A stretch of DNA of 64,000 bases from Krasilnikoviella flava (GCF_900167525.1 NZ_FUZQ01000005.1:62001-126000); one strand, 5' to 3'. Counted from the first letter of the stretch, positions 22,461 through 32,173 are shown. Program-made: numbers and translations. The notes: generated from the sequence alone by a model not told the origin.

Positions 22461-22826
22461 GTGGCTAATGCCGGTCATGCGATCCGGGGCTCGCGCGTGG
22501 GCGCGGGTCCGCTGGGAGAGTCCGAGCGCGGCGATGCAGCACCCCGGGTGCGGGTGTCGTACTGGTGCGCGAACGGGCACGAGACGACGCCGAGCTTCTC
22601 GGCGAACGAGGACGTCGAGGCTCCGGAGTTCTGGGACTGTCCGCGCTGCGGCTTCCCCGCCGGGCTGGACGCGGCCCACCCGCCGGAGCCGATGCGGAAC
22701 GAGCCGTACAAGACGCACCTTGCGTACGTGAAGGAACGACGGTCCGAGGAGGACGGCGCCGCCCTTCTCGAGGAGGCGCTCGCGACGCTGCGGGCACGCC
22801 GGACCGGGCTGCGCCGGGCGAGCTGA
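22461..22826 (+). CDS. rbpA: RNA polymerase-binding protein RbpA
   Basis: RbpA is an essential actinobacterial partner of RNA polymerase and its main sigma factors that stabilises open complexes. The 121-residue protein has the unstructured N terminus with AIRGSRVGAGPLGESERGD, a zinc-ribbon-like core with WCANGHE and CPRCGFP, a basic linker, and a C-terminal sigma-interaction helix (HLAYVKERRSEEDGAALLEE). It starts at the GTG at 22461 preceded by AGGTGAGGA. Found only in Actinobacteria, so it also anchors the taxonomic call. Confidence 0.95.
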   Translation: MANAGHAIRGSRVGAGPLGESERGDAAPRVRVSYWCANGHETTPSFSANEDVEAPEFWDCPRCGFPAGLDAAHPPEPMRNEPYKTHLAYVKERRSEEDGAALLEEALATLRARRTGLRRAS

Positions 22827-22900
22827 CCCGGCGGGGACGCGTCCCGGAGGGCTCGGGCGTCCATCTGTCGAGACGATGTCGCCGGGCGTAGTCTGGCCGC

Positions 22901-23797
22901 ATGTTCGAGGAAGGACAGCTCTACGCCCCCGTCACCGAGGACGAGAACGGCGTCACGGTGCACCTCACGGAGGACCACCCGGGCGCGAACGACCCGGAGT
23001 ACCGGCGCCGGCGCGAGGTCATCGCCGGCCCCGCGCTGCGCTGGGCACCGGGTGACACCGTGCCCCGGGTCGACTACACCGACGCGGAGAACGAGATCTG
23101 GCGCACGGTGTGCGCGGAACTCGCGCCCAAGCACGAGCGGCTCGCGATCCGCGGCTACCTCGAGGGCAAGGAAGCCCTGGGCCTGCCCACCGACCGGGTG
23201 CCCCAGCTCGACGAGGTCAGCGCAGGGCTGGAGCCGCTGAGCGGTTTCCGTCTGCACCCGGCCGCCGGGCTGGTGCCGCTGGACCAGTTCTACGGGTCGC
23301 TCGCCGACGGCGTCTTCCACTCCACGCAGTACCTACGGCACGGGTCGCAGCCGCTGTACACCCCGGAGCCGGACATCATCCACGAGGTGGTTGGCCACGG
23401 GAACCTGCTCGCCAACCCCGCGATCGCGGCCGTGAAGCGCCGCGCGGGGGAGGCGGCCCGGCGGTGCGAGACCCCCGAGGGGCTCCAGTTCGTGGCGGAC
23501 GTCTTCTGGTTCACCATCGAGTTCGGCGTGATGTACGAGGACGGGGAGCTGCGCGCCTACGGCGCGGGGCTGCTGTCCTCCTACGGGGAGATCGAGGAGT
23601 TCCGGGGGGCCACGATCCTGCCGCTCGACTTCTACTCCATGGGCACCGTGGAGTACGACATCTCGCACTACCAGCCCACGCTGTTCGCCTGCGACGGGAT
23701 GAACGAGCTGACCGAGCGGGTGGGGCAGTTCTTCGCCGAGTTCGACGACGACACCCCGGGTCGGCTGCTGGCCGAGCGGCACCGCTCGGCCAGCTGA
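22901..23797 (+). CDS. phhA: Biopterin-dependent phenylalanine 4-monooxygenase
   Basis: This is a member of the aromatic amino acid hydroxylase family, 298 residues, which uses Fe(II), O2 and a tetrahydropterin to convert Phe to Tyr. The facial triad is visible: two His in PDIIHEVVGHGNLL (about 161 and 166) and the Glu in WFTIEFGVMYEDGE (about 206). The conserved GFRLHPAAGLVPLDQFYGSL and MGTVEYDISHYQPTLF are also present. It is catalytic domain only, with no regulatory ACT domain. TAGTCT (22889-22894) is 6 bases before the ATG. No pterin carbinolamine dehydratase or tyrosine catabolic gene is nearby. Tryptophan as substrate cannot be excluded. Confidence 0.9.
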   Translation: MFEEGQLYAPVTEDENGVTVHLTEDHPGANDPEYRRRREVIAGPALRWAPGDTVPRVDYTDAENEIWRTVCAELAPKHERLAIRGYLEGKEALGLPTDRVPQLDEVSAGLEPLSGFRLHPAAGLVPLDQFYGSLADGVFHSTQYLRHGSQPLYTPEPDIIHEVVGHGNLLANPAIAAVKRRAGEAARRCETPEGLQFVADVFWFTIEFGVMYEDGELRAYGAGLLSSYGEIEEFRGATILPLDFYSMGTVEYDISHYQPTLFACDGMNELTERVGQFFAEFDDDTPGRLLAERHRSAS

Positions 23798-23890
23798 CCC
23801 GGCCGCGGTGTGAAGGCCAGGGGTGCTCGAGACCTGCGCATGCCGCGGACCCCAGAGGCGGGACCGCCCTTGCCACTGGTACCAGTCGGC

Positions 23891-23936
23891 GGCACGACGG
23901 CCCCCTCACGCTCTGACGAGAGGGGGCCGTCGTGCC
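23891..23936. terminator. Bidirectional terminator between phhA and pgl
   Basis: A perfect 17-bp stem, GGCACGACGGCCCCCTC (23891-23907) with 23920-23936, and a 12-base loop sit between two convergent genes, so it can end transcription from both sides. Confidence 0.85.
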
Positions 23937-23948
23937 CTGCGGGCGACG

Positions 23949-24752
23949 TCAGGCGGCGAGGGCCGCGGCCGCGGCGTCGAGCAGCCACAGGGTGCGCTCG
24001 GTGCCGCGCGCACCGGCGGCGGGGACCTCGGTCACCGGGCCGCCGGCCAGGGCCGCGGCGGCCTGGGCCGCCTTCTCGGCGCCGGCCGCCACGACCCACA
24101 CCTCGCGCGCGCGGTGCAGCGCGTCGAACGTGAGCGAGACGCGCTCCGGCGGCGGCTTGGGGGAGCCGTGCACCCCGATGGTGGCGCCGCGCGCCGCGAG
24201 GCCCGCATGCCCGGGGAACAGCGAGGCGACGTGCCCGTCCGGCCCCATGCCGAGCAGCAGGACGTCGAACTCCGGCACGGCCGGGACACCCTCCTCGACG
24301 GACGCCGGGGCGAACCGCGCCAGGTCCGCGGCGTAGGCCGCGGCGGCCTGCTCGGGGGTCTGCACCGTCGTGCCGTCGACGACGGCGCCGGGCGCGGGCA
24401 TCCCGTGCACGTGGTCGGCGGGCAGCCCTGCGTCCGCCACGAGCGCGTCGACGAGGGCGGCCCGGGCCTGCGTCTCGTTGCGGTCCGGGTCGCCGTCGGG
24501 CAGGAACCGCTCGTCGCCCCACCACAGGTGCACCCCGGACCAGTCCACGGCCGCGCGCAGCGGGCTCGCGGCCACGGCCGCGAGGGTCTTGATGCCCACG
24601 GTGCCGCCGGTGAGCACGGCGTGCACGGGGGTGCGCACCGACTGCGCGTCGAGCAGCCGGGTCAGCAGCCGGGCCGCCGCGGCCTCGGAGAGGACCGCCG
24701 GGTCCGGGTGCACGACGACGAGCGGCGCGGCACCGGTCTCGGCGGCGGTCAT
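23949..24752 (-). CDS. pgl: 6-phosphogluconolactonase
   Basis: The enzyme hydrolyses 6-phosphogluconolactone, step two of the oxidative pentose phosphate pathway. The 267-residue product is of the DevB/NagB-like family: HAVLTGGTVGIKTLAAVA (phosphate-binding loop), VHLWWGDERFLPDGDPDRNE (conserved D-E-R), and LLGMGPDGHVASLFPGH with the catalytic His. The ATG at 24750-24752 overlaps the opcA stop. It is the last gene of the reverse-strand tkt-tal-zwf-opcA-pgl set, and a hairpin follows it. Confidence 0.95.
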   Translation of the reverse strand: MTAAETGAAPLVVVHPDPAVLSEAAAARLLTRLLDAQSVRTPVHAVLTGGTVGIKTLAAVAASPLRAAVDWSGVHLWWGDERFLPDGDPDRNETQARAALVDALVADAGLPADHVHGMPAPGAVVDGTTVQTPEQAAAAYAADLARFAPASVEEGVPAVPEFDVLLLGMGPDGHVASLFPGHAGLAARGATIGVHGSPKPPPERVSLTFDALHRAREVWVVAAGAEKAAQAAAALAGGPVTEVPAAGARGTERTLWLLDAAAAALAA

Positions 24753-25687
24753 CGACCCGCCTTGACGGTCTCGACGCGCGTCAGCCCCTTGGTGAGGACC
24801 TCGCCGTACAGCTCGTCGGGGTCGAGGCGCCGCAGCTCCTCGATGAGCGCCTCGCTCAGCGCGCGGATCGGGAGCGCCATGCGGCGCTCCGGCTTCTCGG
24901 GCTGCGTGATCGCCACGACGCGGCCGTCGGGCCGGTCGAGGACGATCGGCCCGCTCTTGCGCTCCAGCGTGACGCGCGTGATGGCGTCGTCGCTGTCGGT
25001 GCGCACCACGGTGGCGGGGCAGCGCAGGCGCTGGCCGAGCCAGGCTGCGAGCAGGTCGAGGGACGTGTGCTGCTCCTGGCCCTCGACGCGCACGGCGGTG
25101 ACGGGCTCGAACGGCGGCTGCTCCACGGCAGCGGCGATGAGGCCGCGCCACAGCGTGACGCGCGCCCACGCCAGGTCGGTGTCGCCCGGGCGGAACGTGC
25201 CCGCCAGGCGGTGCAGCATCGCGACCGGGTCGGCGGCCGTCGTCGTGTCCGTGATGCGGCGCTGGGCCATCGTGCCCATCGGGTCGGCCGACGGGTCGTC
25301 GGGGCCGCCGGTGGGCCACCAGACGACGATCGGCGCGTCGGGGAGCAGCAGCGGCATGACGAGCGTGTCGGTGTTCGCGAGCATCGGCCGCCCCGCGCGC
25401 AGGACGACGACCTCCGACGCGCCGGCGTCGCCGCCCACACGGATCTCGGCGTCGAGCCGCGGGGTGGAGTCGTCGCGCTGGGCCAGGGGCGCGACCACGA
25501 CCACACGGCACGGGTGTTCGTGGCTGGCCTGGTTCGCGGTGCGGACCGAGTCCTCGATGTCGGCCTCCTCCGCGACGACGACGAGCGTGAGCACCCGTCC
25601 GAGCGCCACCGCGCCGCCCTCGTCGCGCAGGTGGGCGAGCCGCTTGCCGACCGCGTTCGCAGTCGTGTCCGGCATGTCGATGATCAT
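24749..25687 (-). CDS. opcA: Glucose-6-phosphate dehydrogenase assembly protein OpcA
   Basis: OpcA is an allosteric partner needed for G6PDH activity in cyanobacteria and actinobacteria. The 312-residue protein shows family features such as LTLVVVAEE near the N terminus, HEHPCRVVVV, VVVLRAGRPM, and LLPDAPIVVWWPTGGPDDPS. I start at the ATG at 25685-25687 (MIIDMPDTTANAVGKRLAHL) because GAGGAGAA lies just upstream; a longer version from 25714 lacks a binding site. It lies directly behind zwf, its partner, and overlaps pgl by 4 bases. Confidence 0.94.
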   Translation of the reverse strand: MIIDMPDTTANAVGKRLAHLRDEGGAVALGRVLTLVVVAEEADIEDSVRTANQASHEHPCRVVVVAPLAQRDDSTPRLDAEIRVGGDAGASEVVVLRAGRPMLANTDTLVMPLLLPDAPIVVWWPTGGPDDPSADPMGTMAQRRITDTTTAADPVAMLHRLAGTFRPGDTDLAWARVTLWRGLIAAAVEQPPFEPVTAVRVEGQEQHTSLDLLAAWLGQRLRCPATVVRTDSDDAITRVTLERKSGPIVLDRPDGRVVAITQPEKPERRMALPIRALSEALIEELRRLDPDELYGEVLTKGLTRVETVKAGR

Positions 25688-25769
25688 CGGGGTTCTCCTC
25701 GGTGGATCCGGCACAGGTGGGGGCGGCTCGCCGCGGCGCGTGGGGCGTCGTCCGGGGCGGGGGCGGGCC

Positions 25770-27311
25770 TCACGGGCGCCGCCACGACCGGCCGTCGCGG
25801 GCCATCATCTTGTCTGCCGACTCCGGGCCCCAGGTGCCGGAGGCGTACTGCTCGGGCTTGCCCTTGCCCGCCCAGTACGAGGTGATCGGGTCGAGGATCT
25901 TCCAGGAGAGCTCGACCTCCTCACGCGTGGGGAACAGCGGCGGGTCGCCGAGCAGGACGTCGAGGATGAGGCGCTCGTAGGCCTCGGGGGAGGACTCCGT
26001 GAAGGAGTGGCCGTACCCGAAGTCCATCGTGACGTCGCGGACCTCCATCGCGGTGCCCGGCACCTTGGCGCCGAACCGGAGGGTGACGCCCTCGTCGGGC
26101 TGCACGCGGATGACCAGCGCATTGTTGCCCAGGTCGGACGTGAGCGACGACTCGAACGGCAGGTGCGGCGCCTTCTTGAAGACGACGGCGACCTCGGTGA
26201 CGCGCCGGCCCAGCCGCTTGCCGGTGCGCAGGTAGAACGGCACGCCCGCCCAGCGCCGGTTGTCGATGTCGAGCTTGACGGCCGCGAAGGTCTCGGTGGT
26301 GGAGTTCGGGTTGAAGCCCTCCTCGTCGAGGAAGCCGACGACCTTCTCGCCGCCCTGCCAGCCGGAGGCGTACTGGCCGCGGGCCGTGTGGCGCCCGAGG
26401 TCGCGCGGCAGGCGCACCGAGGACAGCGCCTTGATCTTCTCGGCGCGCAGGGCGTCGGCGTCGAAGTTCACCGGCTCCTCCATGGCGACGAGCGCCAGGA
26501 GCTGGAGCAGGTGGTTCTGGATGACGTCGCGAGCGGCGCCGATGCCGTCGTAGTAGCTCGCACGGCCGCCGATGCCGATGTCCTCGGCCATCGTGATCTG
26601 CACGTGGTCGACGTAGTTGTTGTTCCACAGCGGCTCGAACATCTGGTTCGCGAACCGCAGCGCGAGAAGGTTCTGGACCGTCTCCTTGCCGAGGTAGTGG
26701 TCGATGCGGAACACCGACTCCGGGTCGAAGACCTGGGAGACCACCGCGTCCAGCTCGCGGGCGCTCTCGAGGTCGTGCCCGAACGGCTTCTCGATGACGA
26801 CGCGGCGCCAGGCGTCGGGGGACGACTTGGAGAGCCCCGACTCCGACAGCTGGCGGCACACCAGCGGGAACGCGCTCGGCGGCACGGACAGGTAGAAGGC
26901 GTGGTTGCCGCCCGTGCCGCGCTCGGCGTCGAGCTGCTCGACGGTCTGGCGCAGCCGCTCGAAGGCTGCCTCGTCGTCGAACGAGCCCTGCACGAAGCGG
27001 ATGCCCTCGGCGAGCTGGCGCCAGGTGGCCTCGCGGAACGGGGTGCGGGCGTGCTCCTTGACGGCGTCGTGCACGACTTCCGCGAAGTCCTGGTCCGCCC
27101 AGTCGCGGCGGGCGAACCCGGTCAGGGCGAACCCCGGCGGCAGGAGGCCGCGGTTCGCCAGGTCGTACACGGCGGGCATGAGCTTCTTGCGCGACAGGTC
27201 GCCCGTGACCCCGAAGATCACGAGGCCACTGGGGCCGGCGATGCGGGGGAGCCGCAGGTCGAGGGGGTCGCGCAGCGGGTTGTGCTCGGCGGTGATCTTG
27301 GCCGGTCTCAC
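25770..27311 (-). CDS. zwf: Glucose-6-phosphate 1-dehydrogenase
   Basis: The enzyme oxidises glucose 6-phosphate to 6-phosphogluconolactone with NADP. The 513-residue protein has the nucleotide fold LVIFGVTGDLSRKKLMPAV near residue 30, IEKPFGHD, the active-site RIDHYLGKETVQN, and WAGVPFYLRTGKRL. The start is the GTG at 27309-27311, giving MRPAKITAEHNPLRDPLD, typical of actinobacterial Zwf; the ribosome binding site is weak. tal lies upstream in the operon and opcA downstream. Confidence 0.97.
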   Translation of the reverse strand: MRPAKITAEHNPLRDPLDLRLPRIAGPSGLVIFGVTGDLSRKKLMPAVYDLANRGLLPPGFALTGFARRDWADQDFAEVVHDAVKEHARTPFREATWRQLAEGIRFVQGSFDDEAAFERLRQTVEQLDAERGTGGNHAFYLSVPPSAFPLVCRQLSESGLSKSSPDAWRRVVIEKPFGHDLESARELDAVVSQVFDPESVFRIDHYLGKETVQNLLALRFANQMFEPLWNNNYVDHVQITMAEDIGIGGRASYYDGIGAARDVIQNHLLQLLALVAMEEPVNFDADALRAEKIKALSSVRLPRDLGRHTARGQYASGWQGGEKVVGFLDEEGFNPNSTTETFAAVKLDIDNRRWAGVPFYLRTGKRLGRRVTEVAVVFKKAPHLPFESSLTSDLGNNALVIRVQPDEGVTLRFGAKVPGTAMEVRDVTMDFGYGHSFTESSPEAYERLILDVLLGDPPLFPTREEVELSWKILDPITSYWAGKGKPEQYASGTWGPESADKMMARDGRSWRRP

Positions 27312-27355
27312 GAGGTGGGCACCGTTCTTCGTCGTGCGGGCGGGAGGAGGTGCGG

Positions 27356-27379
27356 CCCGGGGCGCCGCGGCGCCCGGGG
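27356..27379 (-). terminator. GC hairpin between tal and zwf
   Basis: CCCGGGGCGC and its near-complement GCGCCCGGGG form a 10-position stem with one G-G mismatch and a 4-base loop. It could weaken transcription into zwf or protect the upstream mRNA end. There is no T-run, so complete termination is unlikely. Confidence 0.4.
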
Positions 27380-27387
27380 CGGGTGGG

Positions 27388-28506
27388 TCAGGCGCCCTGG
27401 GCCTTCAGCCCGGCGGACGCGGTCTCCAGGAGCTCGGTCCACGAGTCCTCGAACTTGCGGACCCCGTCCGTCTCGAGGTGGTCGGTGACCTCGGCGAGCG
27501 AGACGCCGAGGGACTCGATGGTCTCGACCGTGCGCCGCGCCGCGACCGCGGTGCCACGTACCGTGTCGCCCGTGACGACGCCGTGGTCGGCGAACGCCTG
27601 GAGGGTGGGCTCCGGCATGGTGTTGACGACGCCGTCGGTGACCAGCTCGGAGACGTACAGCGTGTCGGGGTACTCCGGGTTCTTCACGCCGGTCGAGGCC
27701 CACAGCGGCCGCTGCGGGTGCGCGCCGGAGGCGACGAGCGAGCGCCACTCGTCGGTGCTCACGAACTGCTCGAAGGCCTCGAACGCGAGGCGGGCGTTGG
27801 CGACGGCCGCCTGCCCGCGCAGGTCGAGCGCCTCGGGCGTGCCGATCTTCTCCAGGGCGGCGTCCACCGAGGAGTCGACGCGGGAGACGAAGAACGACGC
27901 GACCGACCCGATCGGACCGAGGTCGATGCCGTCCGCCCGTGCCTGCTCGAGGCCGATCGCGAAGGCCTCCATGACCGAGCGGTAGCGTTCGATCGAGAAG
28001 ATCAGGGTGACGTTGACGCTGATGCCCTGGGCGAGGGTCCGGGAGATCGCGTCGAGCCCCGGCACCGTGGCCGGGATCTTGATGAACACGTTCGGGCGGT
28101 CCACGGTGCGCCACAGGCGCTCCGCCACGACGACGGTCTTGTCGGCGTCGTACGCCAGGCGCGGGTCCACCTCGATGGACACGCGGCCGTCGACGCCGTC
28201 GGTCGCGTCGTACACCGGGCGCAGGAGGTCGGCCGCGGCGCGCACGTCGTCGGTGGTGATGGTCTCGACGGCCGCGTCCACGTCGGAGCCGGCCAGCTCG
28301 GCCAGCTGCGCGTCGTAGGCGTCACCGCTCGACAGGGCCTTGGCGAAGATCGTCGGGTTGGTCGTGACGCCGACGACCCCACGCTCGGCGACGAGCGCCG
28401 CGAGATTGCCGCTGCGCAGGCGCTCCCGAGACAGGTCGTCGAGCCAGATGGACACCCCGGCGCCGGTCAGGTCGGTGATCGGTACGGGGACGGTGCTCTG
28501 CGTCAT
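27388..28506 (-). CDS. tal: Transaldolase
   Basis: This enzyme of the non-oxidative pentose phosphate pathway moves dihydroxyacetone units through a Schiff base. The 372-residue protein is the longer actinobacterial type. Motifs: [42 protein letters not shown], the catalytic Lys in NVFIKIPAT, and [17 protein letters not shown]. The start is the ATG at 28504-28506 (MTQSTVPVP), with GGAAGGA upstream; five extra upstream residues are possible. It follows tkt in the operon, separated by a hairpin. Confidence 0.97.
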   Translation of the reverse strand: MTQSTVPVPITDLTGAGVSIWLDDLSRERLRSGNLAALVAERGVVGVTTNPTIFAKALSSGDAYDAQLAELAGSDVDAAVETITTDDVRAAADLLRPVYDATDGVDGRVSIEVDPRLAYDADKTVVVAERLWRTVDRPNVFIKIPATVPGLDAISRTLAQGISVNVTLIFSIERYRSVMEAFAIGLEQARADGIDLGPIGSVASFFVSRVDSSVDAALEKIGTPEALDLRGQAAVANARLAFEAFEQFVSTDEWRSLVASGAHPQRPLWASTGVKNPEYPDTLYVSELVTDGVVNTMPEPTLQAFADHGVVTGDTVRGTAVAARRTVETIESLGVSLAEVTDHLETDGVRKFEDSWTELLETASAGLKAQGA

Positions 28507-28560
28507 CGGACGTCCTTCCAAGTCGGAGGCCCCCCGCAGGTGGTGTCTCGACGGGGGCCG

Positions 28561-28589
28561 GGTGGGGCGCCGACGGGCGGCGCCCCACC
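28561..28589 (-). terminator. Hairpin between tkt and tal
   Basis: GGTGGGGCGCCG (28561-28572) pairs perfectly with 28578-28589 around ACGGG: a 12-bp stem with no T-run. It lies between two operon genes, so it probably modulates read-through or stabilises the tkt mRNA rather than ending the transcript. Confidence 0.6.
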
Positions 28590-28605
28590 TGGAATCTACG
28601 AGCGC

Positions 28606-30741
28606 TCAGGCGGCGTCGCCAGCGCCGCGGACCGCGGCGAGCGACTCGCGGGCCGCGGCAGCGACGGCCTCGGCCGTGATGCCGAACTCGCGGTACAGCG
28701 TCTGGTAGTCCGCCGACGCGCCGTAGTGCTCGAGCGAGACGCTGCGGCCGGCGTCGCCGACCACGTCGCGCCAGCCCTGCGCGATCCCTGCCTCGACGGA
28801 CACGCGCGCCTTCACCGCGGACGGCAGCACCGACTCGCGGTAGGCCGCGTCCTGCTTGTCGAACCACTCGCGGCTCGGCATGGACACGACGCGGGCGGCG
28901 ACGCCCTCGGCGGCGAGCTGCTCGCGGGCCTGCACGGCGAGCTGCACCTCGGAGCCGGTGCCGACCAGGATCACGTCCGGCGTGCCGGTCGCGTCGTTGG
29001 TCGCGTCGACCAGCGTGTAGGCGCCCTTGAGGGTGCCCTCGGCGCCCGCGTAGCCCTCGGTGCCGCGCGGGAACGTCGGCACGTTCTGGCGGGTGAGCAC
29101 GATGCCGGCCGGGTTGGCGGTGTTCTCCAGGATCCCGCGCCAGGCCCACGCGGTCTCGTTCGCGTCGGCGGGCCGCACGACGTCGAGGCCGGGGATGGCG
29201 CGCAGCGCGGCGAGGTGCTCGACGGGCTGGTGCGTCGGGCCGTCCTCGCCGAGGCCGATGGAGTCGTGCGTCCAGACGAACGTCGTCGGGATCTCCATGA
29301 GCGCCGCGAGGCGCACCGAGGCGCGCATGTAGTCGGCGAACTGGAGGAACGTGCCGCCGTAGGGGCGGGTGAGGCCGTGCAGCACGATCCCGTTGAGGAT
29401 CGCGCCCATACCGTGCTCGCGGATACCGAAGTGCAGGGTGCGCCCGAACGGGTTGCCCGGGAACTTCTTCGTCGCGTGCTCGACGGGGATGAACGACGGC
29501 TCGCCGTCCATCGTCGTGTTGTTCGAGCCCGCGAGGTCGGCGGAGCCGCCCCACAGCTCGGGCAGCACGTCCTTGAGCGCGGTGAGGACCTTGCCGGACG
29601 CGGCGCGGGTGGCGACGCCCTTCTCGGACGCCTCGAAGACGGGCAGCTCGTCGGTCCAGCCGGCGGGCAGCTCGTGGGCGACGAGGCGGTCGAGCAGCGC
29701 GGCGCGCTCCGGGGCGGCCGTGCGCCAGGCGGCGTACGAGCGGTCCCAAGCGGCGCGCTGGTCGGCCTGACGCCCGGCGACGGAACGGGTGTAGGAGAGC
29801 ACCTCGTCATCGGCGGCGAACGTGGCCTCGGGGTCGAGACCGAGGGCGACCTTGAGGCCGGCGACCTCGTCGGCGCCCATGGCCGAGCCGTGGATGCCGC
29901 CCGTGTTCTGCTTCGTGGGCGAGGGCCAGCCGATGATGGTGCGCAGCGCGATGAAGGACGGGCGGTCGGTCTCGGCCTTCGCGGCCTCGATCGCCGCGGC
30001 GAGCGCGTCGACGTCCTCGGCGTAGCCGGTGCCGCCCTGCGTCCAGTCCACGCGCTGGGTGTGCCAGCCGTACGCGGCGTACCGCCCGAGCACGTCCTCC
30101 GTGAAGGAGATGTCCGTGTCGTCCTCGATGGAGATCTTGTTGTCGTCCCAGATCACCACGAGGTTGCCGAGCTTCTGCGTGCCGGCGAGCGACGAGGCCT
30201 CGGAGGTGACGCCCTCCTGCAGGTCGCCGTCGGAGGCGATGACGTAGACGTGGTGGTCGAACGGCGACTCGCCGGGGGCGGCGTCGGGGTCGAGCAGGCC
30301 GCGCTCGCGGCGGGAGGCGAACGCCATGCCGACGGCCGAGGCGAGGCCCTGGCCCAGCGGGCCGGTGGTGATCTCGACGCCCGGGGTGTGGCGGTACTCG
30401 GGGTGGCCCGGGGTCTGCGAGCCCCAGGTGCGCAGCGCCTCGAGGTCCTCGATCTCCATGCCGTAGCCGGCGAGGAACAGCTGCAGGTACAGCGTGAGCG
30501 AGGAGTGGCCCGCGGAGAGCACGAACCGGTCGCGGCCGACCCAGTGCGGGTCGGCCGGGTCGTGCCGCAGCGTCTTCTGGAACAGCAGGTACGCCGCGGG
30601 GGCCAGCGAGATGGCCGTGCCGGGGTGGCCGTTGCCGACCTTCTCGACGGCGTCGGCCGCCAGCGCCTTGATGGTCTTCACCGCGCGGTCGTCGAGCGCG
30701 CTCCACTCGAGCGGGGCGACGACGGGGTCGAACGCGTTCAC
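28606..30741 (-). CDS. tkt: Transketolase
   Basis: This thiamine-diphosphate enzyme transfers two-carbon units in the pentose phosphate pathway. The 711-residue protein contains AVEKVGNGHPGTAISLAPAA near the N terminus, the cofactor motif ASDGDLQEGVTSEASSLAG through WDDNKISIEDD, and the pyrimidine domain with FLQFADYMRASVRLAALM and THDSIGLGEDGPTHQPVEHL. The GTG at 30739-30741 is taken as the start because of AGGAAAGAGG upstream. It is the first gene of the reverse-strand operon; reading on that strand, TAGGGT (complement of 30914-30919) is a possible -10. Confidence 0.97.
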   Translation of the reverse strand: MNAFDPVVAPLEWSALDDRAVKTIKALAADAVEKVGNGHPGTAISLAPAAYLLFQKTLRHDPADPHWVGRDRFVLSAGHSSLTLYLQLFLAGYGMEIEDLEALRTWGSQTPGHPEYRHTPGVEITTGPLGQGLASAVGMAFASRRERGLLDPDAAPGESPFDHHVYVIASDGDLQEGVTSEASSLAGTQKLGNLVVIWDDNKISIEDDTDISFTEDVLGRYAAYGWHTQRVDWTQGGTGYAEDVDALAAAIEAAKAETDRPSFIALRTIIGWPSPTKQNTGGIHGSAMGADEVAGLKVALGLDPEATFAADDEVLSYTRSVAGRQADQRAAWDRSYAAWRTAAPERAALLDRLVAHELPAGWTDELPVFEASEKGVATRAASGKVLTALKDVLPELWGGSADLAGSNNTTMDGEPSFIPVEHATKKFPGNPFGRTLHFGIREHGMGAILNGIVLHGLTRPYGGTFLQFADYMRASVRLAALMEIPTTFVWTHDSIGLGEDGPTHQPVEHLAALRAIPGLDVVRPADANETAWAWRGILENTANPAGIVLTRQNVPTFPRGTEGYAGAEGTLKGAYTLVDATNDATGTPDVILVGTGSEVQLAVQAREQLAAEGVAARVVSMPSREWFDKQDAAYRESVLPSAVKARVSVEAGIAQGWRDVVGDAGRSVSLEHYGASADYQTLYREFGITAEAVAAAARESLAAVRGAGDAA

Positions 30742-31150
30742 AGATGTGCCTCTTTCCTGCCCGGAGCGGGCCCCGGGTGATTGCTGCTGCTCTGCCGGTA
30801 CGGGGCGCCGGCACGTCGGACGCCGCACGGGGTCCTCGATGCGACGGCGGGGCACGGCGGCGAGCGGCCGACCGGAGATGGGCGGCCCGCTCTTCACCGT
30901 TGTGCAGCACCACCCTAGCGCCGCGCATTCCCACGGCGCCCGTCCCGGCTCCGTTCGTCCCACCAGTTGAGCGGCGCGCCACGGGGGCCGGACAATGTCC
31001 GGGGAGATGACGCCGTCGCGGGCATTTCTCACAGCCGCGGTGCAGCCGTCCGGGCCGCCCCGCCGCTGACCTCGGCGTACGATGAGGCGGCGACCCTCCC
31101 ACGTCGCCCGAGCTCCCCGGATCCCCAGCCGAGAACGGACCAGCACGCGC
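30742..31150. other. Divergent tkt/ctaB intergenic region
   Basis: 409 bases without a gene. It holds the tkt ribosome binding site and leader, a possible reverse-strand -10 (complement of 30914-30919), a palindrome CCGGAC-AAT-GTCCGG at 30988-31002, and a possible forward -10 for ctaB (TACGAT, 31078-31083). Open frames across it are GC-driven and show no protein family. The palindrome is placed to act on both divergent promoters. Confidence 0.5.
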
Positions 31151-32173
31151 GTGAGCACCACGAGCACCACGACGTCCCACCCGTCGACGCCGACCCGCGC
31201 GAAGGTGCGGGCCGAGCGGGAGCGTGCCGATGCCGACCGGGCGGAGCGCCGCGCTGCGGCACCGGGACCGGACGACGCGTCGGGCAAGGGGTGGCGCGAC
31301 CGCGTCGGCGCGTACGTCGCGCTGACGAAGCCGCGCATCATCGAGCTGCTGCTCGTCACGACCCTGCCCACGATGATCCTCGCGCAGGGCGGGCTCCCGG
31401 ACCTGTGGCTCGTGCTGCTCACCCTGGTGGGCGGCACCCTGGCCGCGGCGTCCGCGAACGTCTTCAACTGCTATCTGGACCGCGACATCGACCAGGTGAT
31501 GAACCGGACGAAGCGGCGGCCGCTCGCCACCGGGGAGATCACCCCGCGCGCCGCGCTGGTGTTCGCCACCGTCCTGGGCGTCGTGTCGCTGCTGTGGTTC
31601 GCCCTCCTGGTCAACGTGGCCTCGGCCTGGCTGACCTTCGGAGCGATCGCGATCTACGTGGTCGGCTACACGATGATCCTCAAGCGGCGCACGCCGCAGA
31701 ACATCGTGTGGGGCGGCATCGCGGGCTGCATGCCGGTCTTCATCGGCTGGGCCGCCGTCACCGGCTCGCTCAGCTGGGCGGCGGTCGCGCTGTTCGGCGT
31801 GATCTTCTTCTGGACGCCGCCGCACTACTGGCCGCTGTCGGTGAAGTTCAAGAAGGACTACGCCAACGCCGGCGTGCCGATGCTCCCGGTGGTCGCGTCC
31901 GACCGCCGCGTCGCGATCGAGATGGTCGCGCACACGGTCGCGATGATCGCCTGCTCGCTGGCGCTCGTGCCGCTCGCCGGGATGTCGTGGTTCTACACCG
32001 TCGTCGCGATCGCCTCGGGCGGCTGGTTCCTCTACCTCGTCATCGCGATGCTGCGCCGGGCCGGCCACCCCGAGCGGGGCAAGCTCGGCGCGATGAAGGT
32101 CTTCCACGGGTCGATCACGTACCTCACGGTGCTGTTCATCGCCGTCGCGGTGGACGTCTTCCTCCCCTTCTGA
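31151..32173 (+). CDS. ctaB: Protoheme IX farnesyltransferase
   Basis: This UbiA-family membrane enzyme attaches farnesyl to heme b to make heme O for cytochrome oxidase. The 340-residue protein has a hydrophilic N-terminal extension of about 45 residues, then [19 protein letters not shown], the Asp-rich prenyl-diphosphate motif [20 protein letters not shown], a second motif [17 protein letters not shown], and eight to nine hydrophobic segments. I choose the GTG at 31151; an upstream ATG at 31082 overlaps the predicted -10 and is unlikely. ctaB divergent from tkt is a conserved actinobacterial arrangement. Confidence 0.94.
   Translation: MSTTSTTTSHPSTPTRAKVRAERERADADRAERRAAAPGPDDASGKGWRDRVGAYVALTKPRIIELLLVTTLPTMILAQGGLPDLWLVLLTLVGGTLAAASANVFNCYLDRDIDQVMNRTKRRPLATGEITPRAALVFATVLGVVSLLWFALLVNVASAWLTFGAIAIYVVGYTMILKRRTPQNIVWGGIAGCMPVFIGWAAVTGSLSWAAVALFGVIFFWTPPHYWPLSVKFKKDYANAGVPMLPVVASDRRVAIEMVAHTVAMIACSLALVPLAGMSWFYTVVAIASGGWFLYLVIAMLRRAGHPERGKLGAMKVFHGSITYLTVLFIAVAVDVFLPF

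Noticed and set aside
26905-30780. Long forward open frame across the zwf, tal and tkt genes
   Set aside because: Antisense shadow of the pentose phosphate operon; low-complexity Arg/Gly translation and no start signal.
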